From positions 361,172 to 425,171 of the forward strand of contig NW_013657664.1 of NCBI RefSeq assembly GCF_000142905.1: DNA of 64,000 nucleotides, in the 5' to 3' direction. A program made the translations under genes and the position numbers. The stretch is from Thecamonas trahens ATCC 50062 (taxonomy: Eukaryota; Apusozoa; Apusomonadida; Apusomonadidae). A model generated the notes under the pieces. The model did not search any database, was not told where the DNA came from, and saw nothing but the letters and a program-made list of their open reading frames with translations. Positions 30,004 through 39,783 of this stretch are shown here, piece by piece. Position 1 is the stretch's first letter, and each line of letters opens with the position of its first letter.

Positions 30004-33000
30004 TTACTCATTGTACACCACCATGTCTGCGATGTGGAAGTGGTCCGACCACAGCGCCCGGAGCACATCCACGAGGTGCCGCATGTCGCGCTCGCCGCCG
30101 CCCTGCAGTCGCCACGACACATCGCCGCTCGACTCGTCGACGGCACCGGGCACAGCCTCCTCCACGAGGAACGAGAGGTCCAGTCGCGTCGGCGCAGAAG
30201 CGTACACGTCGGCCTCGAGCAAATCCTTGATCTCGATCGCCTGGTAGAGCGCAAACTGCTGTCCGGGCTTGGCCTTGTCGGCCTTGGCGAGAACCTTGTC
30301 GAACGCCGGAAGCGGGTGGACCGTGAACGCCTCGTTCAGCAGTACCAGCCAGGTGTTGGTCAGCACGAGCGTGGCGTGGAACGGTGCCTTGATCTTGCTG
30401 GACTTGTCAACGTCTCGTGGTGGGAGGACAACCACAGAGAGCACCTTGCGCAGGTCAAGCTGGACCTCGGACATGATGCCGGTAAAGATGGTGGTGGCAA
30501 GCGCGGCCCGGACATCCGGGGCGTTTTGAACCAGAGGCACATGCCGCGCCACCTTGTGCAGCGTCGCGCTCAGCTGCCGCGTCGCCTCGGCGCAGCCGGT
30601 GATGATCGCGTACGAGGTCTCCGGTGATAGCTCCAGACGGAGACTCTGTCCAAACGCGCCGACTCGGACGGCGGCGAGGCTCGCAATGTCGATCTTGTCG
30701 AGCTCGACAAGACCGTCGATGAGGTCAGCGTCGCCCTGGGTGAGCGACTCGGTGAACGGTGACGATTTGGACCACGACTTGTGGCCGAGAAGGAGGACCG
30801 AGGCTGTTGTGACAATCACGCCAGCCCAGCGCGTCACGTTGCCCGATGCGCTGAGGCTCCACTTGGCGAGTCGGCCCGGTGCAAAGGCGAGAATGTTCTC
30901 AGTCTCGACGTCGATGATGTGCAGCTGGACGTGGAGCTTGAGCGCTGACTGGAGTGTCACGTCCCAGCCGAGATCAAGATAGCCGGCGTCGGCGCGGGCC
31001 TCGGCCTCGGACCGCATGCCCTCGTCATAGTCAACCGGTGTCACCGGTTTTGGTGGCGGTGCCTCGTCAGTGTGCACAACTGCGGCGTCGCTGGACGCTG
31101 AGCCGACACGCGGCGATGCTGCGTGGCCTGCTGCAGACGATGATGCCGCAAAAGAGTGGGCCGATGCCTCGGATGCCACCGACGAGGCCATGCCCGAGCT
31201 CGCTCCGGCGCCTGCAGTAGCACCCGGGATGGCCAGTGGCGCCGTCGCCTCAGCTACCGCTGGCTGTGCCTCCTCAAATGCCTCGACAATAAAGTCGGAG
31301 CCGCAGGTCGGGCACATGTCGCGAAGCATAGCCTTGGTCGTGTCGGCATACGTCGCCGAGCACTTCAGACACTTGACGGTAGCGTGGAGAACAGCGAGCT
31401 CTGGGTTGGCCAACGAGTTGAGGAGGTCGACAAGCTCACCAACGACGTCGGCCTCAACCGCATACTCGACTGTCGACGCCACGCCGCGGTCCCTGCGGAA
31501 CTCGAGCTGGACTCGCGAGCCCGAACGTGCCGAGAAGGTTGAGGCTCGGTAGAGGTGCTCGAGGTTGTGGGTGGCGACGACTTCGGCGTCGGTCACGTCC
31601 ATTTCCGAGATCTTGCCGCGGGTAACAATGAGAATGAGGGTCTTGGCCGCTGAGCCGGTGGTCTCCACCAGAAACTCGCCTTGAGTCGAGCCGTCGTCGG
31701 ATGACGCATCCGCCTCCGACGACTCGGCACCGGCGTCTGGCGCGGTGGCAAGCCCATCGTCACCAGCGATCGATTCTGCCGAGCGCATAGAGCTGGCAGT
31801 CGAGGGATGCGAAGTCGGCGGCGTCCCGTCGCGCGGCAGCAGTGTCGGCGAGCGGGGTGAGATGGCTGGTGAGCGCGGTGAAGCCTCGGAGGAGCGACCG
31901 CCAGGCGGTGGCAGCGGCAGGGCGTCAAAGGCGGCATCGTTTGGTGCCGGCAAGTGTGACCCGCTCGTTCGCGACGTGCTTGACTTGGTCTCATCCGACG
32001 GAGCAGGAGTGGCCAGCTTCGCCTGTGCGTCTTGCATCAAGGCCGAGAGCGAGGTCGATCCCGAGCGGCGCGACCGGGTCCGGGAGCGCGAGCGCGAGCG
32101 TGACACCGACGGCGACGGCGACGAGTGGCCCGAGTTTGCCGAACATTCCTTGCGCTTACGCCTCTTGCGCTTCTTTCGCCGGCTCCTGCCGCTAGTAACG
32201 AAAAAGCCGTCCTTGGAACGCGCTTCCGACCGCGACTTGCGCTTGGCCACAACCAGCTGTGGCGAGCTGAGCCCGTCGGGCCGCGTCGGCGACGAGGACG
32301 CGACCGTGGCATAGGGATCGGCAACAAGCCGCGGCGAAGTGTGGGAAGCGGCCAACCGCTGCTCGCGGCGATCACGTTCGAGCTGGGTGAGAACCACCAG
32401 CCAGTTGTCTCCGTAGCGAGCCTTGATGTCCTCGACCTGGCGCTTGAACTCCTGCGTCGACTCTTTGAGCTCGGTCGAGCTCGACAGTGGCACCGGGAGC
32501 GGAGCAGTAGCAGTTGGCGCGGCAAGAAGAGCGGGAGTAGCAACAGACGGCCCCGAATAGCCTTGCGGGGGCGAGGAGGCCACGCGCGGGCGCGGCGCCG
32601 GAACATCGCGAATAGCGGCAACGCGGGCGCGCGGAGACGACGATATCAGAGCTGGGGCTGGTGAGCCCGAGGCGGCGCGACGGTGAACCTCACGTGATGC
32701 TGAGACAACCCGTGAAACAGCTGCGGCGTCCGAGGACGACAGCGGGGCGCCGTCGAGCGTCCGCAGCGACTCGGAGCCTGCAAGCTCAAACTCGGCAAAG
32801 GTGGCGACACGAAAGTCAGTCCGCGCTGCCACAGGGTTGCCGGCCAACCACAGCGCTTCAAGGCATGGCAGAGCGGCCAGCCGCGAGACCTCGTCGAGGG
32901 AGACAACCAGGTTGAGGGCAAGGTCGAGCGACTCGAGCGCGTAGAGCTTGCCGAGGCCGGCCAGTGAGCGGATTGAGTTGGAGCGAAGCGAGAGCGACCG

Positions 33001-33888
33001 CAGATTGCCGACTTGAGTGTGGACGTTGGCAAATGAGGTGATGGCGTTGTAGCCAAGGTCAGCAGTGTGGAGGTAGATGCACTCCTCGAGGTGCTCGATG
33101 GCGGTCAGCTTGTTGTGGCTGAGAACGAGGACTTCCAAGTAGGGAACGGCCAGTAGCGCCCGCTGGTCAATCCGCTCGAGCCCAGCGTGGGTTATGGTAA
33201 GCTCGCGGAGGCGTGGCCAGACGACCTCGCGAACCTTGCGGATCGGCGAGCCGATCTGCGCCGATGGTGAAGGTGGATCCGAAAAGGCCTCGCCGTCACC
33301 GTTTCCAGCGCCATGCTCGGCCGCCGTGGGCGACGGCAGCGGCGAAGCAAAGACCTCAACGCCATGCAACGGCAAGTCGACAAGCAGCTGGTCAAGCGCA
33401 AAGCGTGAATGGACCGGGAAGGGCAGGGCAGGACCCTGATCTGGATCCGAGCGACCGCCCGAGCGCGGAGCAGCGACGACGAGGGTCAGCGCGCGAAGCT
33501 GGACAAAGACTTCGTTGAGGTCAGCAAGCTGGCGTGGGAGCACGTTGTCGGCATGCAGTCGCTCGAGCGAGTGGAACATGCCCATGGCAACTGGGTGGTC
33601 TGCGGCGATGTGTGCAGCATGCGGCGGAGGATGCCGCGGACCAGCGACATGAAGCGAGGGCAACTTGCGAACAAAACGGTCGATGACCATCATGGCATCA
33701 GCATCCCCATACTCCCTGCATGACTCTGCACCATGTTCGTGGAACATGTACAGCCGTCCGTTGAGATAGGCCAGGCACGCCGGGTTGACGGTAAAGGGCG
33801 CCGCTCCACCGACGACCTCCTCACCATGCTCGGCCACAAACCGCTTGAGCGAGGAGATGAACACATGCCCGTTGACCTCACCAGACAT
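30004..33888 (-). CDS. Leucine-rich-repeat protein, LKB1-interacting protein/nischarin-like
   Basis: 1294 residues, starting MSGEVNGHVFISSLKRFVAE. Five or six LRRs lie at about residues 230-375, for example LRELTITHAGLERIDQRALL and LRSLSLRSNSIRSLAGLGKL, with a capping segment (LEALWLAGNPVAARTDFR). A low-complexity Ser/Pro/Arg region with a basic cluster (RRKKRKRRKRK) follows. Next comes a PH-like segment (LILIVTRGKISEMDVTD) and a CxxC...CxxC zinc ribbon at about 839-863 (CLKCSATY, CPTCGSDF). This order recalls STK11IP, which binds the LKB1 kinase and sits on endolysosomes. The assignment is by architecture only. The leader contains a C-homopolymer (about 33908-33924). Confidence 0.75.
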   Translation of the reverse strand: MSGEVNGHVFISSLKRFVAEHGEEVVGGAAPFTVNPACLAYLNGRLYMFHEHGAESCREYGDADAMMVIDRFVRKLPSLHVAGPRHPPPHAAHIAADHPVAMGMFHSLERLHADNVLPRQLADLNEVFVQLRALTLVVAAPRSGGRSDPDQGPALPFPVHSRFALDQLLVDLPLHGVEVFASPLPSPTAAEHGAGNGDGEAFSDPPSPSAQIGSPIRKVREVVWPRLRELTITHAGLERIDQRALLAVPYLEVLVLSHNKLTAIEHLEECIYLHTADLGYNAITSFANVHTQVGNLRSLSLRSNSIRSLAGLGKLYALESLDLALNLVVSLDEVSRLAALPCLEALWLAGNPVAARTDFRVATFAEFELAGSESLRTLDGAPLSSSDAAAVSRVVSASREVHRRAASGSPAPALISSSPRARVAAIRDVPAPRPRVASSPPQGYSGPSVATPALLAAPTATAPLPVPLSSSTELKESTQEFKRQVEDIKARYGDNWLVVLTQLERDRREQRLAASHTSPRLVADPYATVASSSPTRPDGLSSPQLVVAKRKSRSEARSKDGFFVTSGRSRRKKRKRRKRKECSANSGHSSPSPSVSRSRSRSRTRSRRSGSTSLSALMQDAQAKLATPAPSDETKSSTSRTSGSHLPAPNDAAFDALPLPPPGGRSSEASPRSPAISPRSPTLLPRDGTPPTSHPSTASSMRSAESIAGDDGLATAPDAGAESSEADASSDDGSTQGEFLVETTGSAAKTLILIVTRGKISEMDVTDAEVVATHNLEHLYRASTFSARSGSRVQLEFRRDRGVASTVEYAVEADVVGELVDLLNSLANPELAVLHATVKCLKCSATYADTTKAMLRDMCPTCGSDFIVEAFEEAQPAVAEATAPLAIPGATAGAGASSGMASSVASEASAHSFAASSSAAGHAASPRVGSASSDAAVVHTDEAPPPKPVTPVDYDEGMRSEAEARADAGYLDLGWDVTLQSALKLHVQLHIIDVETENILAFAPGRLAKWSLSASGNVTRWAGVIVTTASVLLLGHKSWSKSSPFTESLTQGDADLIDGLVELDKIDIASLAAVRVGAFGQSLRLELSPETSYAIITGCAEATRQLSATLHKVARHVPLVQNAPDVRAALATTIFTGIMSEVQLDLRKVLSVVVLPPRDVDKSSKIKAPFHATLVLTNTWLVLLNEAFTVHPLPAFDKVLAKADKAKPGQQFALYQAIEIKDLLEADVYASAPTRLDLSFLVEEAVPGAVDESSGDVSWRLQGGGERDMRHLVDVLRALWSDHFHIADMVVYNE

Positions 33889-34166
33889 GATACACAGCTG
33901 GCTGCGGTGGGGGGGGGGGGGGGGCTGGTTGGCTGGGAAGTGCCCCTGGGAAGGGCCGGGGTTGGTCCAAGTGGGGTGGTGCCGTCGTGCCCATGTCGTG
34001 GTGGCAAGAGTTGTGCGAGCGGAGCATGGCGACGGTCCGACCTGGTCTCTGCGCTCCGGGGAAGGGAGAGGGACGGGGCGGCAGGCTGGGCAGGCCACCT
34101 GACTGCCGAGCAGACAGGCTGGCGTTGGTAGCCGCAGACAGGCTGTGGCGAGAGACTCTGGTGCTG
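33889..34166. promoter_or_regulatory. Divergent promoter region upstream of AlkZ-like copy 1
   Basis: 278 bp lie between two opposing start codons. The left part is the C-rich leader of the LRR gene. The right 72 bp (from 34095) belong to the tandemly duplicated unit and recur before copy 2, so the duplication carried a little upstream sequence but probably not the whole promoter. Confidence 0.4.
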
Positions 34167-35519
34167 ATGGCCACACGGCGGGTCACGCGCTCGGCGAGGA
34201 AGCGAAGGCGCAAGGACGAGGACGAGGACGGGGACGCGACGGCATCCGCTCCGTCTGCGGCATCCAGCTGCAAGCGCGCAAAGACGGGCCAGGGCGATCG
34301 GGTGCAGTCTCCGCCCATGCAGCGGGTGCTCACCGCCGACGATGTGGCGTGGTGGCGGCTGTGGCGATCGGGGCTGGTGGCCGGCATGCCGGGACTCGAC
34401 AGCGATGCGGAGGCTGGGACGGTGGCCGAGGCGGTGGCGGGTGTACACGTGGCGGTGCAGGCGCAGATCCCGTTGGCGTGCAGCCTGGCGGTGTGGAACC
34501 GGATGGTGAGGCCGGCGGTAGATGCGGTGCCGGCGGCCAAGGTAGCGATGGCTGCGCTGCGGGAGACGATGCGAGGCGAGGGCGTGGTGCGGACGTGGGG
34601 TCCACGATGGACGCTGCATGCCATGACGGTCCGCGACCTGGCTCTGTATCTGGCAGCGCGTGGGAGTGGCCACATCGAGTACCTGTATCGCCGGGCTGGT
34701 TCGAAGAACGGGACGCCTCGAGCCGAGATTGACCATGCCATCGACGCGACAGCATCGAGATTGGCGAGTCATGGGAGCATGAGCAAGGATGAGTATGCCG
34801 AGATGGGCCTGCCGATGGCTGTCCGATATTGGGTGTTTGGCGCTCTCACGTTTAGTGGCCAGGCAGTGAGGGACGATGTGGGCGACTCGAGCACGCCTGT
34901 GCTGCGGCCGATGCCAGCTGCCTTTGCGGCGTATTCCTTCGAGCCCGAGGCCGCATGGCGCGAGCTCCTCTTACGTTACTTTGACGTCTACGGGCCAGCA
35001 AGTGAGACCGATGTGCGCTACTGGCTCGGCGCCAAGCGCGGCGAGACAGCACCGCGGGTGTCGGCCCTGGTGGCATCGGGCGAGCTGACATCCGTAAGTG
35101 TCACGTCGCGCGAGGACGAGGAGGTGTTCATCCGCACCAGCGTGCTCGAGGAGCTCGATGCGCTCCCGCCGCGTGCTGGTGCCGGGGACACGATGGTCGT
35201 TCGGCTGCTCGGCCGGTTCGAGCCGGTCCTCATCGCGGTCAAGGACAAGAGTGCGTGGATCGCTCCTGAGCACTACCGCAAGGTCTGGGCGCACACCAAT
35301 GTGGCGTCTGTGGTGCTTGTCAACACGCGGCTCGTAGGACGGTGGAAGGTGGTGCGTCGGGCCAAGATGCTGACAATAGTGATCACTGCGTTTGACGCCA
35401 AGTGCATGTGCTCGATCGAACAGGCGTGGGACGAGGTGCTGGTGCAGGCTGGGGGGCTGGCGAGCGTGTACGGGTTCGCAGACCGCGCGTCATGGGCTGT
35501 CCAACTCGAGTGAGATGCG
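34095..35519 (+). repeat. Tandem duplication unit, copy 1
   Basis: This unit repeats at 35770-37206. By eye the two are identical from 34095 to 34666 (572 bp, offset 1675) and again from about 34870 to 35519 (650 bp, offset 1687). Between them about 200 bp diverge strongly and copy 2 is 12 bp longer. Copy boundaries lie 72 bp before the shared ATG and 6 bp after the stop. Confidence 0.97.
34167..35513 (+). CDS. AlkZ/HTH_42-type DNA glycosylase-like protein, copy 1
   Basis: 448 residues from the ATG shared by both copies (in-frame ATGs exist upstream to 33987 but fall outside the duplicated unit). A basic N-terminal extension (RKRRRK at 11-16) may be a nuclear signal. The core resembles the winged-helix HTH_42 family: AVQAQIPLACSLAVWNRM carries the Q-x-Q motif (98 and 100) seen in AlkZ crosslink glycosylases. 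YFDVYGPASETDVRYWLG, VRLLGRFEPVLIAVKDKSAW and VVLVNTRLVGRWK are typical of the C-terminal part. Bacterial relatives remove bulky N-alkylated bases or unhook interstrand crosslinks. Residues about 171-230 differ from copy 2. Activity is inferred from the family only. Confidence 0.85.
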   Translation: MATRRVTRSARKRRRKDEDEDGDATASAPSAASSCKRAKTGQGDRVQSPPMQRVLTADDVAWWRLWRSGLVAGMPGLDSDAEAGTVAEAVAGVHVAVQAQIPLACSLAVWNRMVRPAVDAVPAAKVAMAALRETMRGEGVVRTWGPRWTLHAMTVRDLALYLAARGSGHIEYLYRRAGSKNGTPRAEIDHAIDATASRLASHGSMSKDEYAEMGLPMAVRYWVFGALTFSGQAVRDDVGDSSTPVLRPMPAAFAAYSFEPEAAWRELLLRYFDVYGPASETDVRYWLGAKRGETAPRVSALVASGELTSVSVTSREDEEVFIRTSVLEELDALPPRAGAGDTMVVRLLGRFEPVLIAVKDKSAWIAPEHYRKVWAHTNVASVVLVNTRLVGRWKVVRRAKMLTIVITAFDAKCMCSIEQAWDEVLVQAGGLASVYGFADRASWAVQLE

Positions 35520-35841
35520 CTCTAGCGCAGCTTCTGCGGCGTCTCCCTCCGGCGTGTTGCCGGTGAGAGCTCGATGGTAAAGCAAGTGGTACAACTGCCA
35601 TAGTCGATCCATTAATGCGATCCTAATCTCAGGCTGGTCAGGAGAGTCCGTCGGTATCCGCACTCACGAGCCTACGCTATCAGGAGAGCCGAGCAAGTCG
35701 GGTCAGATGCCAGCCGCGTGCAGGCGAGCAGAGGAGGGGGCAAGGATACAACACTGCCACCGGGTGCGTCCACCTGACTGCCGAGCAGACAGGCTGGCGT
35801 TGGTAGCCGCAGACAGGCTGTGGCGAGAGACTCTGGTGCTG
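35514..35841. other. Spacer between the two AlkZ-like copies
   Basis: About 250 bp (35520-35769) is unique to this spacer, and the final 72 bp belong to the second duplication unit. Base composition is less G/C-biased than the genes (for example CATTAATGCGATCCTAATC near 35611). It must contain the promoter of copy 2 and the 3' end of copy 1. No other gene is seen. Confidence 0.6.
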
Positions 35842-37206
35842 ATGGCCACACGGCGGGTCACGCGCTCGGCGAGGAAGCGAAGGCGCAAGGACGAGGACGA
35901 GGACGGGGACGCGACGGCATCCGCTCCGTCTGCGGCATCCAGCTGCAAGCGCGCAAAGACGGGCCAGGGCGATCGGGTGCAGTCTCCGCCCATGCAGCGG
36001 GTGCTCACCGCCGACGATGTGGCGTGGTGGCGGCTGTGGCGATCGGGGCTGGTGGCCGGCATGCCGGGACTCGACAGCGATGCGGAGGCTGGGACGGTGG
36101 CCGAGGCGGTGGCGGGTGTACACGTGGCGGTGCAGGCGCAGATCCCGTTGGCGTGCAGCCTGGCGGTGTGGAACCGGATGGTGAGGCCGGCGGTAGATGC
36201 GGTGCCGGCGGCCAAGGTAGCGATGGCTGCGCTGCGGGAGACGATGCGAGGCGAGGGCGTGGTGCGGACGTGGGGTCCACGATGGACGCTGCATGCCATG
36301 ACGGTCCGCGACCTGGCTCTGTATCTGGCAGCGCGTGGGAGCGGCCACATCGAGTATCTCTTTCACCGCGCCGCTACTCGGAAGGACATCAAACGGATTG
36401 CGACGCAAGCCGAAATGGAGCGGATGGTAGAGGCGACTGCAGCCCGGCTGTCATCCCAAGGTAGCGTGAGCAAGGATGAGTTTGCTACCATGAGCTTGCC
36501 GTCGACAGCACAGCACGGTGTGTTCGGAGTCATCGCCTACCGCGGCCAGGCGGTGCGGGACGATGTGGGCGACTCGAGCACGCCTGTGCTGCGGCCGATG
36601 CCAGCTGCCTTTGCGGCGTATTCCTTCGAGCCCGAGGCCGCATGGCGCGAGCTCCTCTTACGTTACTTTGACGTCTACGGGCCAGCAAGTGAGACCGATG
36701 TGCGCTACTGGCTCGGCGCCAAGCGCGGCGAGACAGCACCGCGGGTGTCGGCCCTGGTGGCATCGGGCGAGCTGACATCCGTAAGTGTCACGTCGCGCGA
36801 GGACGAGGAGGTGTTCATCCGCACCAGCGTGCTCGAGGAGCTCGATGCGCTCCCGCCGCGTGCTGGTGCCGGGGACACGATGGTCGTTCGGCTGCTCGGC
36901 CGGTTCGAGCCGGTCCTCATCGCGGTCAAGGACAAGAGTGCGTGGATCGCTCCTGAGCACTACCGCAAGGTCTGGGCGCACACCAATGTGGCGTCTGTGG
37001 TGCTTGTCAACACGCGGCTCGTAGGACGGTGGAAGGTGGTGCGTCGGGCCAAGATGCTGACAATAGTGATCACTGCGTTTGACGCCAAGTGCATGTGCTC
37101 GATCGAACAGGCGTGGGACGAGGTGCTGGTGCAGGCTGGGGGGCTGGCGAGCGTGTACGGGTTCGCAGACCGCGCGTCATGGGCTGTCCAACTCGAGTGA
37201 GATGCG
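35770..37206 (+). repeat. Tandem duplication unit, copy 2
   Basis: Second copy of the unit at 34095-35519. Its right edge lies 2 bp before the SRP54 stop codon on the opposite strand. Confidence 0.97.
35842..37200 (+). CDS. AlkZ/HTH_42-type DNA glycosylase-like protein, copy 2
   Basis: 452 residues; identical to copy 1 over about residues 1-170 and again from GQAVRDDVGD to the stop. The middle (about 171-234) keeps only around half of the residues: copy 2 has FHRAATRKDIKRIATQAEME and GSVSKDEFATMSLP, where copy 1 has YRRAGSKNGTPRAEIDHAID and GSMSKDEYAEMGLP. That segment matches one winged-helix unit of the family, a likely DNA-contacting part. The Q-x-Q motif and all C-terminal motifs are intact. 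The upstream ORF extension differs from that of copy 1, which supports the shared ATG. It converges on SRP54 with an 8 bp gap. Confidence 0.85.
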   Translation: MATRRVTRSARKRRRKDEDEDGDATASAPSAASSCKRAKTGQGDRVQSPPMQRVLTADDVAWWRLWRSGLVAGMPGLDSDAEAGTVAEAVAGVHVAVQAQIPLACSLAVWNRMVRPAVDAVPAAKVAMAALRETMRGEGVVRTWGPRWTLHAMTVRDLALYLAARGSGHIEYLFHRAATRKDIKRIATQAEMERMVEATAARLSSQGSVSKDEFATMSLPSTAQHGVFGVIAYRGQAVRDDVGDSSTPVLRPMPAAFAAYSFEPEAAWRELLLRYFDVYGPASETDVRYWLGAKRGETAPRVSALVASGELTSVSVTSREDEEVFIRTSVLEELDALPPRAGAGDTMVVRLLGRFEPVLIAVKDKSAWIAPEHYRKVWAHTNVASVVLVNTRLVGRWKVVRRAKMLTIVITAFDAKCMCSIEQAWDEVLVQAGGLASVYGFADRASWAVQLE

Positions 37207-37208
37207 TT

Positions 37209-38823
37209 TTACATGCCTGGCAGCTTGCCGCCCTTCATCATGTTGCCGAACGACTTCATCATGGACTGCAGGCCGGAGCGGCCACCCATCTGCTGGATCA
37301 TGCGCGGGTCGAGGACCTTGGAAAGGTCAGGCCCGTTGCGCGAGTTCATGTTGAGGCCCTTCATCTTCTTGAAGACCTTTGCGAAGCGCTTGAACTCGTC
37401 GAGCAGCGACGAAACAATGTTGACCGAGGTGCCGGAGCCGCGGGCGACACGGGCAATGCGCGACGGGTTAAACTTGACGTCGCAATCGAGCTCCTCATTG
37501 GTCATCGAGTCCATGATGGAGAGGAACATGTTGATGCGGCGGGCCGACTCTTCGTCCGAGCCCGAGTTGAGCATGGACGACGACATGCCAGGCATCATGG
37601 ACATGACCGACGAGATGGGGCCCATCTGCAACAGGTTCTGGAACTGGTCAGCCATGTCGCGGAGGGTGAACACGCCCTGTTTGAGCTTTTCCAGCAGCTC
37701 GGGCTGCTGGTCAATGCCGGCGTCCTGGAGCTTGGAGACGAGACCCATGATGTCGCCGCGGCCGAGGAGGCGCGAGACAAACGACGAGGCGTCGAACGGC
37801 TCGAGCTGGTCGATGTGCTCGCCCATGCCGATGAAGACAATGGGCGAGTGAGTGGCCGCGACGGCCGAGAGCGCGCCACCACCCTTTGCGGAACCGTCCA
37901 TCTTGGTGATGATGACCGAGCCGACGTCGACTCGCTCGCGGAAGGCCTCGGCCTGGTCCTGCGCAGCCTGACCGATGGCGGCATCCATGACAAAGATGGT
38001 GGTGTCGGGCTCGACAGCCTCGGCAACCTCGGCCATCTCCTCAAACAGCGCCTCTTCCTGCTTGTGGCGGCCCGAGGTGTCGACAATGATGATCTCAAAG
38101 CCCTCCTCGCGGAACTTGTCCACGCCGTCGGCGGCGACCACCACGGGCGAGGTCTCGGTGTACGAGCCGTAGTACGGGATGCGGGCCTTGGTGGCGTTCT
38201 GCTTCAGCTGATCAAAGGCACCAGCACGGAAGGTATCCGCACACACAAGACCGACCTTCCACCCCTTCCGCTGGTAGTAGTACCCGAGCTTTCCCGCCGT
38301 CGTCGTCTTGCCATTCCCCTGCAGTCCCACAAGCATGATGACGTTCGTCTGGCCCTTGACCGGCACGTACGGCTTGTGCCCGGGGTCCACCAGGTTGATG
38401 AGCTCCTGGAAGACAGCCTGTGGATTGGAAGCGGGAGGGAGGGGTGCGGTGAGGCGGGGGGGGAGGGGGGGAGAGCATGGAAGGCGACACGGGAGGTGGG
38501 CGAGGGGGGGGGGGGGGGGGAGGGGGGGAAGAAGGAGGGCATGGGGGGGAGGAAGAGGAAGAGAGAGGGGCAGGGAAGGGGACAGGGCGTACAGTCTGGA
38601 TGAGCTTGCGCTTGTTGATGCCCTGGGCCATCTCCTCCATGTTCACCTGCTGGGTAATGGCCTTGCGTAGGTTGAGGACAAGCGGGACCGAGACGTCGGC
38701 GGCAATGAGGGCGTTGCCGATCTCCTTCAGCATATCGTTGAGCACTTTGTCGTCCACAAGCATGGCGTTGGACATATTGCGCAGCGCATCGGAAATACGC
38801 GACCCAAGCGCTCCAAGCACCAT
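37209..38823 (-). CDS. SRP54: Signal recognition particle 54 kDa GTPase
   Basis: Exon 1 is 38823-38593 and exon 2 is 38417-37209 (479 residues); the 175 bp intron is GTACGC...CACAG and rich in C homopolymers on the sense strand. Exon 1 encodes most of the helical N domain ([20 protein letters not shown]). Exon 2 holds the G domain, with [36 protein letters not shown] and [11 protein letters not shown], then the methionine-rich M domain that binds signal peptides and SRP RNA. Very close to animal SRP54 (about 504 residues) with a shorter C-terminus. It works in co-translational targeting to the ER. Confidence 0.97.
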
Positions 38824-39783
38824 TTTGTCAAATGTGTGTCTTGCAGAGTGAGGTCTACTCCCGCTATCCCCCCCATGCCCGAGCCCAAGCCCGAGCTGCT
38901 GCTCCGCCCGGGATCACACGGCGGTCGTCGCCTTGTGACGGCCCGCGATCACCGCGGGCTTCCTGGTGGGAATAGATGACGGAGAAGGAGGGAATAGCAG
39001 ATGGGAGGGGAAAGAGGCAAGGGTAGAAGGGCGGACGGTATTAAAGTCAGAATCGGTGCAAGTGATGGGCGTGGGAGAGCTTGAACATGCCGACGATCGA
39101 CGTCGGAGCGAAGCAAGGTTCGCAGCAGTGCGCTTTGCCAAGCTGTTGGATGGAGAGGGTCGACAGCCGGCGATCGAGGGGATGCTGCAAGGACATGATA
39201 TTAGTAAGTGGACGACAACCGTACAAGAGGGCACAGGAGAAAGAAGCGATGGCTCATTTGGGCTTGGGCCTGACTCCGGCACCATGCCCGGCACATCCGG
39301 CCACATCGCGTGATCACAAGAACTGTAGATCGTGTTCCATGGGGACATTGCTTTGCTCTGATAGCTCACGATGACCTTCAATTGCTCCGATGCCTGCAGT
39401 AGGCAACGTATATAAAGAACGTATGCTGTTGAGGCGTGTCGGCAGGGTGGATGCTGCAGAGGTGATGACATTGGGTCAGGGGAGCTCGTGATCGACGAGG
39501 GCGGGGCCGGGATGGGGGGGGACGAGTCACGAGTCGATGGCAGCTCAGGGGTGCGCCCAAGGTGGCTGGGCCGAGGCGTGGGGGCGAGCGGACGCGGTAC
39601 TTGTCTGCAAGCAGGTGCCTGTCAGTAAAACCCGGCTTGTGCGTGGACGGCAGCACACGATGCTGGGCTGGCTGCCTGTGGTGACCAATGCGGGTACGTT
39701 GTGCGGGCGGCCGGTTGAGCAGGTCGAGCTGACCGGGGCATAGAGGTGGGGAGATGGACGACTCATGAAGATCTGGAGATTGG
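38824..39783. other. Long intergenic region, possibly with one orphan exon
   Basis: No recognised gene. Composition is more balanced than in flanking genes. On the plus strand, 38966 to about 39203 reads as an open frame with gene-like sequence (DDRRRSEARFAAVRFAKLLD), ending at a consensus-like donor (TATTAGTAAGTGG), but no following exon could be joined with confidence. A TATATAAAG sequence lies at about 39409-39417. Confidence 0.45.

Noticed and set aside
34095-37206. LTR retrotransposon (two 1.4 kb direct repeats)
   Set aside because: The repeats themselves encode the protein, the 250 bp between them holds no transposon gene, and the repeat ends lack TG...CA termini.
37089-38603. Long plus-strand open frame (504 codons)
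   Set aside because: It is antisense to SRP54 and crosses its intron, with no family signature.
38914-39471. Minus-strand open frame (185 codons) in the 39 kb spacer
   Set aside because: It has Ser/Pro-rich low-complexity content and no domain. The opposite strand is at least as gene-like.
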